From the NCBI GenBank assembly GCA_946055125.1, contig CAMGFF010000032.1, forward strand, positions 1-12,379: DNA of 12,379 bases, read 5' to 3'. Source of the stretch: an uncultured Prevotellaceae bacterium. Lineage in GTDB: Bacteria; Bacteroidota; Bacteroidia; Bacteroidales; Muribaculaceae. Under the pieces are notes generated by a model that saw nothing but the letters and a program-made list of their open reading frames with translations, made no database searches and was not told the origin of the DNA. A program made the translations under genes and the position numbers. Shown piece after piece: positions 5,831-12,379 of the stretch. Within the stretch, counting starts at the first letter, position 1. Every line of letters begins with the position of its first letter.

Positions 5831-8800
5831 TTATTTTATTGCGTCGGGATCCTGGCCCCACTGCTGGCGTGCAAGGCGGCGGTAGTTGTTGTAGCGCCAC
5901 TGTGCGTTCTCCTTGGCGGCCTTGAAGAGCTCCTCGGCCTCGCCCGGATACTGCTTCATCACCGATGCGTAGCGCACCTCGCCCTTGAGGAATGTCTCGA
6001 AGTTGTCCCAGTTGGGCTCTTTGCTGTCGAGAGTGAAGGGGTTCTTGCCCTCTTTCTCAAGCTCGGGGTTGTAGCGCCACAGGTGCCAGTAGCCGCACTC
6101 CACTGCCTTAGCCTCCTCGGCCTGGGCCTTGCCCATACCTGCCTTGAGGCCGTGGTTGATACACGGAGCGTAGGCGATGATAATCGACGGACCGTCGTAG
6201 GCCTCTGCCTCGCGGATTGCCTTGAGGGTCTGTGCATTGTCGGCTCCCATTGCCACCTGTGCTGCATACACGTAGCCATAGGTCGAGGCAATCAAGCCAA
6301 GGTCTTTCTTGCGGATGCGCTTACCCGAAGCGGCAAACTTGGCAATTGCGCCGAGCGGAGTAGCCTTCGATGCCTGTCCTCCGGTATTGGAGTAAACCTC
6401 GGTGTCGAGCACGAGAATGTTCACGTTCTTGCCCGATGCGAGCACGTGGTCGAGACCACCGAAGCCTATATCGTAGGAAGCGCCGTCGCCACCGATAATC
6501 CACTGCGAGCGTTTCACGAGGTAGTGGCTCAGCTCCATAATCTTCTTGGCCTCGGGCTTGTCGCAGTCCTTGAGGAAGTCGATAATCTTGTCGGCGAGCT
6601 CGCGGCTCTTCTCGGCGTCGTCCTTGTTCTCAAGCCATGCGGTGAAGAGCTCCTTAGCCTCGGCGGGAGCGCAGTCGCACATCGATGCCTGCTTGATGAG
6701 TGTCTCAAGGCGGGCACGCAGCTTCTCATTGGCGATTACCATACCCAGACCAAACTCGCAGAAGTCCTCGAAGAGGGAGTTGGCCCATGCCGGACCCTGA
6801 CCGCGCTCGTTGGTGGTGTAAGGTGTAGAAGGCACTGAGCCTGAGTAGATTGAGCTACAGCCTGTTGCGTTGGCCACCATCTCGCGGTCGCCATAGAGCT
6901 GAGAGATGAGCTTCACATAGGGTGTCTCACCGCAACCCGAGCAAGCGCCCGAGAACTCAAACATAGGAGTGGCAAACTGTGAGTTCTTCACATTGAGCTT
7001 CACATCCACGAGCTTCTGCTTGCTTGTAACCTTGCTTACGCAGTAGTCCCACTTGGCCTGTGCGCCAACCTCGGTCTGGAGCGGCTTCATCTCGAGGGCC
7101 TTCACGCCCTTCTTGCCCGGACACACATCCACGCAGTTGCCGCAGCCAAGGCAGTCGAGGTCGTCGACAACCTGAGCAAACGCCATGCCATCGAATGCCT
7201 TGCCGATAGCCTTGAGGGTCTCGCCCTCCTTGAAGGGAGATGCGGCGAGCTCATCGGCCGTGAGCACAAACGGACGGATAGCAGCGTGCGGACACACATA
7301 GGCGCACTTGTTACACTGAATACAGTTCTCAGCGTTCCACTCGGGAACGAAGGCCGATACACCACGCTTCTCATACTTGGCCGTGCCATTCTCCCACTTT
7401 CCGTCTGGGTTCTTGGTGAAGGCCGAAACGTGCAGAAGGTCGCCGTCCTGTGCGTTGATGGGGCGCACGATTTCCTGAATGAAGGCGGGAGCGTCGTCGG
7501 TGGCGGCGTTGGCCACTTCGAGCTGCGACCATGCGGGATCCACGGCCAGAGTCTTGTACTCACCTCCGCGGTCCACGGCTGCGTAGTTCTTGTTCACCAC
7601 GTCCTCACCCTTCTTGCCGTAAGACTTCACGATGAACTTCTTCATCTGCTCCACAGCAAGGTCAACGGGGATAACCTCGGTGATGCGGAAGAATGCCGAC
7701 TGGAGGATGGTGTTGGTGCGGTTGCCAAGGCCAATCTCCTGTGCAATCTTGGTGGCGTTGATGTAGTAAACGGTGATATTGTTGTCGGCGAAGTATTTCT
7801 TCACCTTGTTGGGCAGGTTGGCTGCAAGCTCGTCGCCCTCCCAGATGGTGTTGAGCAGGAAGGTTCCGTTCTTCTGCAGGCCGCGTGTCACGTCGTACAT
7901 ATTAAGATAAGCCTGAACGTGGCAAGCAACGAAATTAGGCGTAGTCACCAGGTAGGTGCTGCGGATAGGCTCGTCGCCGAAGCGCAGGTGCGAGCAGGTG
8001 AAGCCGCCCGACTTCTTGGAGTCGTAGGCGAAATAGGCCTGGCAATACTTGTTGGTGTTGTCGCCAATAATCTTCACCGAGTTCTTGTTGGCACCCACAG
8101 TACCGTCGGCTCCGAGGCCGTAGAACTTGGCCTGGAACATTCCTGCGCCACCCAGCGCCACCTCCTCCTTGAGCGGGAGCGAAGTGAAGGTAACGTCGTC
8201 TACGATACCAAGCGTGAATTTATCCTTGGGCATGGGCAGGGCAAGGTTCTCATACACGGCGAGAATCTGTGCCGGTGTGGTGTCCTTCGAGCCAAGTCCG
8301 TAGCGGCCGCCCACGATGAGCGGAGCGTTCTCCTGGCCATAGAAGCAGTCCTTAACGTCGAGGTAGAGGGGCTCGCCATTGGCTCCCGGCTCCTTGGTGC
8401 GGTCGAGCACGGCAATGCGCTTGGCAGTGGCGGGCACGGCAGCGAGGAAGTGCTTAGCCGAGAACGGACGGTAGAGGTGAACAGAAACAAGTCCCACCTT
8501 CTCACCCTGTGCGGTGAGGTGGTCGATTGTCTCGCGGATAGCCTCAGTGACCGAACCCATTGCGATAATCACGCGCTCGGCATCCTCGGCTCCGTAGTAG
8601 TCGAAGAGGTGATACTTGCGGCCGGTGATCTCGGCTATCTTGTTCATGTAGTCCTCTACGATAGCGGGAACGGCATTGTAGTATTCGTTGCTCGACTCAC
8701 GGTGCTGGAAGAACACGTCGGGGTTCTCGGCAGTACCACGAGTAGAGGGATTCTCGGGGCTAAGGGCACGATTGCGGAAGTCGCTCAGAGCCTCCTGGTC

Positions 8801-9391
8801 GATGAGGGCGGCAAGGTCGTCCTGCTCGATAGCCTCAATCTTCTGGATCTCGTGTGATGTGCGGAAACCGTCGAAGAAGTTTAAGAATGGCACCTTTGCC
8901 TTGATTGTGGCGAGGTGTGCCACTCCGGCAAGGTCCATTACCTCCTGCACCGAGCCCTCGCAGAGCATGGCGAAGCCCGTCTGGCGGGTCGACATCACGT
9001 CCTGGTGGTCACCAAAGATACAAAGAGCATGCGAGGCAAGTGTGCGGGCCGACACGTGGAACACGCAGGGCAGCAACTCTCCGGCAATCTTGTACATGTT
9101 AGGAATCATCAGCAGCAAGCCCTGTGAGGCTGTGAAGGTAGTGGTGAGCGCTCCTGCCATGAGCGAGCCGTGAACGGCACCGGCAGCGCCGCCTTCCGAC
9201 TGCATCTCCTGCACCAATACTGTCTCGCCGAAGATGTTCTTTCTTCCGGCAGCTGCCCACTCATCTACGTGTTCGGCCATTGTCGACGACGGGGTAATCG
9301 GGTAGATTGCCGCAACCTCGGTGAACATGTAGCTCACGTGTGCAGCAGCCTGATTACCATCGCACGTCATGAATTTCTTTTCTTTACCCAT
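5831..9391 (-). CDS. nifJ: Pyruvate:ferredoxin (flavodoxin) oxidoreductase
   Basis: This 1186-residue single-chain cytoplasmic enzyme oxidises pyruvate and CoA to acetyl-CoA and CO2, passing electrons to ferredoxin or flavodoxin. Domains in order: pyrimidine-binding domain (about 1-245) with YPITPSS, T33, E66 and R116 matching the active-site residues of Desulfovibrio africanus PFOR; domain II (260-390); gamma-type domain III (415-600); EKR linker (EKR at 674-676); two [4Fe-4S] clusters (C690/693/696/700 and C747/750/753/757); and the TPP-binding domain. The latter has the proximal cluster cysteines C817, C820, C845 and C1077, and GDG (968-970) with N1002. The protein ends about where the extra C-terminal domain VII of the oxygen-tolerant D. 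africanus enzyme would begin, so it lacks that oxygen-protecting extension, as is usual for strict anaerobes. All cofactor residues are present and the gene looks intact. It is transcribed alone between its own promoter and terminator. Confidence 0.97.
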   Translation of the reverse strand: MGKEKKFMTCDGNQAAAHVSYMFTEVAAIYPITPSSTMAEHVDEWAAAGRKNIFGETVLVQEMQSEGGAAGAVHGSLMAGALTTTFTASQGLLLMIPNMYKIAGELLPCVFHVSARTLASHALCIFGDHQDVMSTRQTGFAMLCEGSVQEVMDLAGVAHLATIKAKVPFLNFFDGFRTSHEIQKIEAIEQDDLAALIDQEALSDFRNRALSPENPSTRGTAENPDVFFQHRESSNEYYNAVPAIVEDYMNKIAEITGRKYHLFDYYGAEDAERVIIAMGSVTEAIRETIDHLTAQGEKVGLVSVHLYRPFSAKHFLAAVPATAKRIAVLDRTKEPGANGEPLYLDVKDCFYGQENAPLIVGGRYGLGSKDTTPAQILAVYENLALPMPKDKFTLGIVDDVTFTSLPLKEEVALGGAGMFQAKFYGLGADGTVGANKNSVKIIGDNTNKYCQAYFAYDSKKSGGFTCSHLRFGDEPIRSTYLVTTPNFVACHVQAYLNMYDVTRGLQKNGTFLLNTIWEGDELAANLPNKVKKYFADNNITVYYINATKIAQEIGLGNRTNTILQSAFFRITEVIPVDLAVEQMKKFIVKSYGKKGEDVVNKNYAAVDRGGEYKTLAVDPAWSQLEVANAATDDAPAFIQEIVRPINAQDGDLLHVSAFTKNPDGKWENGTAKYEKRGVSAFVPEWNAENCIQCNKCAYVCPHAAIRPFVLTADELAASPFKEGETLKAIGKAFDGMAFAQVVDDLDCLGCGNCVDVCPGKKGVKALEMKPLQTEVGAQAKWDYCVSKVTSKQKLVDVKLNVKNSQFATPMFEFSGACSGCGETPYVKLISQLYGDREMVANATGCSSIYSGSVPSTPYTTNERGQGPAWANSLFEDFCEFGLGMVIANEKLRARLETLIKQASMCDCAPAEAKELFTAWLENKDDAEKSRELADKIIDFLKDCDKPEAKKIMELSHYLVKRSQWIIGGDGASYDIGFGGLDHVLASGKNVNILVLDTEVYSNTGGQASKATPLGAIAKFAASGKRIRKKDLGLIASTYGYVYAAQVAMGADNAQTLKAIREAEAYDGPSIIIAYAPCINHGLKAGMGKAQAEEAKAVECGYWHLWRYNPELEKEGKNPFTLDSKEPNWDNFETFLKGEVRYASVMKQYPGEAEELFKAAKENAQWRYNNYRRLARQQWGQDPDAIK

Positions 9392-9466
9392 AATAATTAT
9401 ATCAATTAAAATAAAAAAAATTTTTCTCCTGAATCTTGTGTCGCTTCAATACCGGGCATCATTGCC

Positions 9467-9495
9467 TGTGTGGCACTTTGCCTCCTCTCCACACA
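9467..9495 (-). promoter_or_regulatory. Hairpin at the predicted 5' end of the nifJ leader
   Basis: A perfect 7-bp inverted repeat (TGTGTGG at 9467-9473 and CCACACA at 9489-9495) falls within a few bases of the predicted nifJ transcription start. On the transcript strand the 15-base loop reads AGAGGAGGCAAAGTG, so it presents AGGAGG (9481-9486), a perfect Shine-Dalgarno core, about 90 bases before the nifJ start codon. It might stabilise the mRNA 5' end or act in regulation. This is inference from sequence only. Confidence 0.45.
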
Positions 9496-9504
9496 AATAT
9501 CACG

Positions 9505-9535
9505 CGAAGATAATCATTTTTTGGTATTTTTCAAA
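9505..9535 (-). promoter_or_regulatory. nifJ promoter (Bacteroidetes-type)
   Basis: On the minus strand, TTTG (9532-9535) stands exactly 19 bp before TATCTTCG (9505-9512), matching the Bacteroidetes sigma-ABfr pattern (TTTG, about 19-21 bp, TAnnTTTG) with one mismatch. Transcription would begin near 9498-9500, giving a leader of roughly 108 bases. A second -7-like box, TAACTTTG (9532-9539), overlaps the -33 element but has no good partner upstream of it. Confidence 0.6.
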
Positions 9536-9618
9536 GTTAATTTTTGCAATATTATCTCCGCCTCATTAATATTGGCGAAAAGAAACCACCACAATTTTGC
9601 AACGAAACATCACCGCAA

Positions 9619-9642
9619 CTGCCGCGAAAGCGGCAGCTTTCG
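9619..9642 (-). terminator. Possible weak terminator after the M16 peptidase gene
   Basis: Directly after the M16 stop codon (9643-9645) two overlapping perfect 7-bp hairpins are possible. One is CTGCCGC (9619-9625) with GCGGCAG (9630-9636). The other is CGAAAGC (9625-9631) with GCTTTCG (9636-9642). They share bases and cannot form together. No T run follows on the minus strand, so termination could be weak or factor-dependent. Some read-through toward nifJ is possible. Confidence 0.45.
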
Positions 9643-10902
9643 TTATGGCTTGCATTGTGGCCAGTGGGCCGAGGGCCCATAGTAGAGGCGAGTCTCGCCT
9701 GTGGGGGCGAAAATCTGCGCCGCCACGCGCTCCACTTGCCCGGCGGTGAGCCGGCGGTAGTGGTTGAGCTCGCTGTTGATGAGCCCGGCGTCGCCAAGCA
9801 GCTCATAGTAGCACAGCTTCGACGCCATCTCGGCATAGCTCACGTTCTCAAAGCACTCCTTCGACTCAAATTTGTTGACAAATTTCTCCACCTCGCGCCG
9901 GCTCACCCCCTCAGTGGTGAGGCGGCTTAGCTCGGCATCGACCACGGCATTCGCCGCATCGAAGCTCACTCCCGGCTGCAGGCGGCCTTTCACCACCATA
10001 AGCCCAGGGTCGGCCGAGCCCCATATCGAGGCGTCGAGCCCGGTGAAGAGGTTGGTCTTGAGCAGCACGTTCTGGAAGAAGCGTGCCGAGTTGCCATTGG
10101 CGAGAATATCGCTGATAATGTCGCTCGCGTGATAGTCGGGGTCGAGGCGGCCACACATCCGGTAGGCCTTCACGATGAGATTCTGCGGCGTGGCGGCGTG
10201 GTGCTCTATGTGCCTTGGCGCGTCTTGCCGAGGCTCCACAGGGAGGCGGCGCGGTGCGATGTCGCGGCGCGGAATGTGGGAGAACCACTTCTCCACCAGC
10301 TCCACGGCACGCTCAAAGGTGATGTTGCCCGAGAGGCAGATTATTGCATTATTGGGCGCGTAGTGGCTGTGGAAGAAATCGAGGGCGGTGTGTAGCGTAA
10401 TGCCCTCAATGTCGGCAATCTTCTCGCCAACCACCGGCCAGCGGTAGGGATGCCGGGTGAACGCCACGGGGCGCACGAGGTGCGGCACGTCACCATAGGG
10501 CACGTTGAGGCACCGCTGCTTGAACTCCTCAATCACCACGCTCTTTTGCGCGTCGAGGTTGCGCTGAGTGAGGGCGAGGCGGTTCATGCGGTCGCTCTCA
10601 AGCCACAGCGCCGTCTCCACATTGTGCGCGGGAATGATGTCGTAGAAGTTGGTCACGTCGTCGCTGGTCCAGGCGTTGCTCTCGCCACCGGCCATCTGCA
10701 GCGGAGTGTCGAAGTCGGGAATATGCTCCGAGCCGCCAAACATGAGGTGCTCGAAGAGATGAGCCAGGCCGGTGCAGCCGGGCTTCTCGTCGCGCGAGCC
10801 CACGTCGTAGAGCACGTTCACCGCCACCATCATGGTGCCGGCGTCGCGGTAGTGCAGCAGTCGCAGTCCGTTGTCGAGCGTGTGTCGTGAAACTTCTATC
10901 AT
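9643..10902 (-). CDS. M16 family zinc metallopeptidase (insulinase/pitrilysin-like)
   Basis: This 419-residue protein has the inverted zinc motif HLFEH (48-52), with H48 and H52 as ligands and E51 as catalytic base. The third ligand is probably E126 in VVIEEFKQR, 74 residues after H52, the normal distance in the family. An N-terminal catalytic M16 domain (about 8-155) is followed by an M16 C-terminal domain (about 165-345). It is thus one active half of the size of mitochondrial-processing-peptidase beta or bacterial M16B subunits. Such enzymes cleave peptides or unfolded proteins inside a clamshell formed by two halves, so homodimerisation or an unseen partner is likely. No signal peptide is visible, so it is predicted cytoplasmic, unlike its secreted lipoprotein neighbour. 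It follows the isomerase gene by 21 bases and is the last gene of its cluster. The substrate is unknown. Confidence 0.92.
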   Translation of the reverse strand: MIEVSRHTLDNGLRLLHYRDAGTMMVAVNVLYDVGSRDEKPGCTGLAHLFEHLMFGGSEHIPDFDTPLQMAGGESNAWTSDDVTNFYDIIPAHNVETALWLESDRMNRLALTQRNLDAQKSVVIEEFKQRCLNVPYGDVPHLVRPVAFTRHPYRWPVVGEKIADIEGITLHTALDFFHSHYAPNNAIICLSGNITFERAVELVEKWFSHIPRRDIAPRRLPVEPRQDAPRHIEHHAATPQNLIVKAYRMCGRLDPDYHASDIISDILANGNSARFFQNVLLKTNLFTGLDASIWGSADPGLMVVKGRLQPGVSFDAANAVVDAELSRLTTEGVSRREVEKFVNKFESKECFENVSYAEMASKLCYYELLGDAGLINSELNHYRRLTAGQVERVAAQIFAPTGETRLYYGPSAHWPQCKP

Positions 10903-10923
10903 TTCTCTCGGCTGCGCGTGGGT

Positions 10924-11811
10924 TTACTTGAGGATTTTCATTGAGATTATCTTCACATCGGTGGTGGGGCGGTCGGCACGGCCGGTCTCCACACACTCAA
11001 TCTTGTCGACCACGTCCATGCCCTTGGTCACCTCGCCAAACACGGTGTATTGCCCGTCGAGGTGAGGCGCTCCGCCCACGGTGGAATAGGCCTCCACCTG
11101 AGCCTCGGTGAACTTCACCGGGTTCTTGGCCACCTCCTGCTCGGTGAGCTCCACGAGCTCGGCCTGGAGCTTGTTGAGACCGGCGGTGTCGCCGGCCATG
11201 CGCATCTTCATCACCTCCTTGCGGCGCGGCGCCACGAGCGAGTCAAATACCTGCTGGCGGCGCTGGTCGTTCATGCGCTGCTCCATCTGCTCAAGCATCG
11301 CCGGGGCCATCTTGCGGCCGGTGACGATGTAGAACTGCGAGCCCGAAGAGCGACGCTCGGGGTTCACGTTGTCGCCGGTGCGTGCCGCGGCAAGGGCACC
11401 GCGCTTGTGGAAGCACTGCGGATACACAATCTCGGCCTCAATGGTGTAGCCGGGGTCGCCCGCGCCGAGCATGTCGCCGGGAGCGGCATTGCGCGACTTG
11501 GGGTCGCCGGTCTGTATCATGAAGTCCTTGATCACGCGGTGAAAGAGCACTCCATCATAGAAGCCCTCGCCCACGAGCTTCACGAAGTTGTCGCGGTGCT
11601 TGGGAGTCTGGTTGTAGAGAGCCACTTCTATGTCGCCCAGCGAGGTGCTTATAAGCACATGGGTGCAGCCGTCGGTGGTGTTGGTCGTTGTTGTCATTGC
11701 TTTTTGTGAAGTTTTATTGTTGTTGGCTTCCGGGCCATTGCCACGGCCCGTCATGGCGCACGATGCCACGGCAAGCACCAGCAGCATCATGCTGAAGAAT
11801 GTTTTTTTCAT
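10924..11811 (-). CDS. Lipoprotein cyclophilin-type peptidylprolyl isomerase
   Basis: This 295-residue protein catalyses cis-trans isomerisation of X-Pro bonds, presumably outside the cytoplasmic membrane. A lipoprotein signal (KK, hydrophobic run, VASC) predicts lipidation at C18. A Thr/Asn-rich spacer (about 30-48) leads to the cyclophilin domain, which begins with HVLISTSLGDIEVALY. Catalytic-site residues are visible: F90-H91-R92 (R92 equals Arg55 of human CypA), F97-M98, Q100, and SSGSQFYIV (155-163). The Trp121 position of CypA appears to be H250, which usually means low cyclosporin sensitivity. Between TGRK (164-167) and AYSTVGG (241-247) lies an inserted charged, Met-rich, helical segment of about 75-80 residues, absent from minimal bacterial cyclophilins. 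The gene sits 23 bases after the hypothetical gene and 21 before the M16 peptidase, likely one operon. Family is certain; clients are unknown. Confidence 0.93.
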   Translation of the reverse strand: MKKTFFSMMLLVLAVASCAMTGRGNGPEANNNKTSQKAMTTTTNTTDGCTHVLISTSLGDIEVALYNQTPKHRDNFVKLVGEGFYDGVLFHRVIKDFMIQTGDPKSRNAAPGDMLGAGDPGYTIEAEIVYPQCFHKRGALAAARTGDNVNPERRSSGSQFYIVTGRKMAPAMLEQMEQRMNDQRRQQVFDSLVAPRRKEVMKMRMAGDTAGLNKLQAELVELTEQEVAKNPVKFTEAQVEAYSTVGGAPHLDGQYTVFGEVTKGMDVVDKIECVETGRADRPTTDVKIISMKILK

Positions 11812-11834
11812 ATATAATCTCGGTGTGTGAGGTT

Positions 11835-12212
11835 TTAGAGTCCCTTGGCGGGATAAAGCCGCTTGTAGATGCGGCGGAAGTTGTCGTCGGCCGCGCTGAG
11901 CTCATCGGCCCGCTCCCGGTAGTCGGGGCCCCACAGGGCAGCTATGAGGTCGGGCAGATAGGCATGCTCGCGGTCCTTGTCGATGGCAGCCCTCACCAGC
12001 GTGTCGATGGCCGAAGCATATTTCTCCTTGTCGATAGCGTGCAGGTAGCGTGCTGTGCTTGCCACAAACTGCCCCTTGGCATCCACCATAATCATGTTCT
12101 GCACCAGCTCGGGCATGATGTCGTCGATGTTGTCGATATTGTTTGCAATATATTCATAAGTCAGCAACCCACTTGGGTCGCGGCTCAGCTTTTTCTTCAA
12201 ATCTTCGTCCAT
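11835..12212 (-). CDS. Conserved hypothetical protein, small and helical
   Basis: This is a 125-residue soluble, mostly alpha-helical acidic protein with no signal peptide, membrane segment or recognised domain. Notable blocks are LLTYEYIANNIDNIDDIMPELV (split around 17-37), GQFVASTARYLHAID (47-61), AAIDKDREHAYLPDLIAALWG (75-95) and DDNFRRIYKRLYP (109-121). My impression is that similar proteins occur in other Bacteroidales, but I know no function. The helical repeats hint at a scaffold or binding role, which is speculation. The ATG at 12212 is chosen because it starts the helix and lies downstream of a good -7 box (12269-12276). It is first in a probable operon with the lipoprotein isomerase and the M16 peptidase. 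Confidence 0.8.
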   Translation of the reverse strand: MDEDLKKKLSRDPSGLLTYEYIANNIDNIDDIMPELVQNMIMVDAKGQFVASTARYLHAIDKEKYASAIDTLVRAAIDKDREHAYLPDLIAALWGPDYRERADELSAADDNFRRIYKRLYPAKGL

Positions 12213-12268
12213 AGTGTGCGAGATGTGTGAATGAATGATAAAAATCTGTTAGTTACAAAATTCGAGCG

Positions 12269-12300
12269 CAAAGATAACAAATTTTGCCCGAAAAATGCGC
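12269..12300 (-). promoter_or_regulatory. Promoter of the hypothetical-isomerase-M16 cluster
   Basis: TATCTTTG on the minus strand (12269-12276) is an exact match to the Bacteroidetes -7 box TAnnTTTG, in the typical A/T-rich setting AAAATTTGTTATCTTTGCGC. No clean TTTG is seen at the expected -33 distance (12296-12300 reads TGCGC on plus). The start would lie near 12262, giving a leader of about 50 bases. Confidence 0.5.
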
Positions 12301-12319
12301 ATTATGGGCACAAATCATG

Positions 12320-12338
12320 AAAAAAACGCTCCCGGAGC
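12320..12338 (-). terminator. Possible terminator of an unseen upstream minus-strand gene
   Basis: On the minus strand, GCTC-CGG-GAGC (12328-12338) is followed after one G by seven T residues (12320-12326). The stem is only 4 bp with a 3-base loop, so it is marginal. It would end a gene lying beyond the right edge of the window. No coding sequence is visible between 12339 and 12379. Confidence 0.3.
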
Positions 12339-12379
12339 CACCCCTCCACTCATTTTCCAAGCCTCCACACGCAGCCTCG

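Noticed and set aside
5756..6838. Open frame of 360 codons on the plus strand running through the nifJ terminator
   Set aside because: It begins inside the terminator stem and is antisense to the nifJ TPP domain; composition is that of a shadow frame.
7286..8857. Long open frame (523 codons) on the plus strand opposite nifJ
   Set aside because: It is antisense to a fully intact nifJ with all cofactor residues. Its translation is rich in His, Val, Leu and Gly with no recognisable domain, as expected from the mirror of GC-rich codons.
9449..9470. GTG mini-ORF (V-P-H-R-Q-stop) following AGGAGG in the nifJ leader
   Set aside because: Five codons with a GTG start partly inside the hairpin; far too little signal to call a peptide.
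1..12379. CRISPR arrays, tRNA or rRNA genes, insertion sequences, phage or defence islands
   Set aside because: No repeat-spacer pattern, cloverleaf, transposase, integrase or terminal inverted repeats were seen. Gene content is core metabolism and protein folding, with uniform codon character.

Overview
The window looks like chromosome of an anaerobic gut-type Bacteroidales bacterium. Three things suggest this: the proteins (OadG-like subunit with a lamin-tail domain, DUF1349, lipoprotein cyclophilin), A/T-rich leaders largely without Shine-Dalgarno sites, and Bacteroidetes-style promoter boxes (TTTG about 19 bp upstream of TAnnTTTG-like boxes). Coding DNA is fairly GC-rich and intergenic DNA is clearly AT-richer. 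I cannot name the genus; Muribaculaceae or Prevotellaceae would fit. I see no tRNA, rRNA, insertion sequence, phage gene or CRISPR array.

Layout, left to right. A secreted DUF1349 protein (17-670, +) converges on a five-gene minus-strand operon, and a strong shared hairpin terminator lies between them (757-791). Read in its own direction, the operon (5482 to 817) is mce, mmdA, an OadG-like gamma subunit with a lamin-tail domain, a biotin carrier protein and the Na+-pump subunit mmdB. A 348-base gap holds the operon's promoter region and the terminator of the next gene. That gene is nifJ, a full-length pyruvate:ferredoxin (flavodoxin) oxidoreductase (5831-9391, -), which has its own promoter and a structured leader. 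Next comes a separate three-gene minus-strand cluster (12212 to 9643): a small conserved hypothetical protein, a lipoprotein cyclophilin-type peptidylprolyl isomerase and an M16 zinc peptidase. Its promoter lies near 12270.

How the genes work together. NifJ turns pyruvate into acetyl-CoA, CO2 and reduced ferredoxin or flavodoxin. The mce-mmd operon is the end of the succinate-to-propionate route: the epimerase converts methylmalonyl-CoA to the decarboxylase stereoisomer, and the biotin-dependent membrane complex decarboxylates it to propionyl-CoA while exporting Na+. No biotin carboxylase is present and an OadB pump is, so the operon encodes a decarboxylase and not propionyl-CoA carboxylase. 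Methylmalonyl-CoA mutase is not in the window. The downstream cluster looks like protein folding and proteolysis functions without an obvious link to fermentation.

I did not find a clearly new defence or mobile system. The most unusual items are the lamin-tail domain on the extracytoplasmic side of the decarboxylase gamma subunit, a hairpin at the predicted 5' end of the nifJ transcript that presents AGGAGG in its loop, and a charged helical insertion in the cyclophilin domain.
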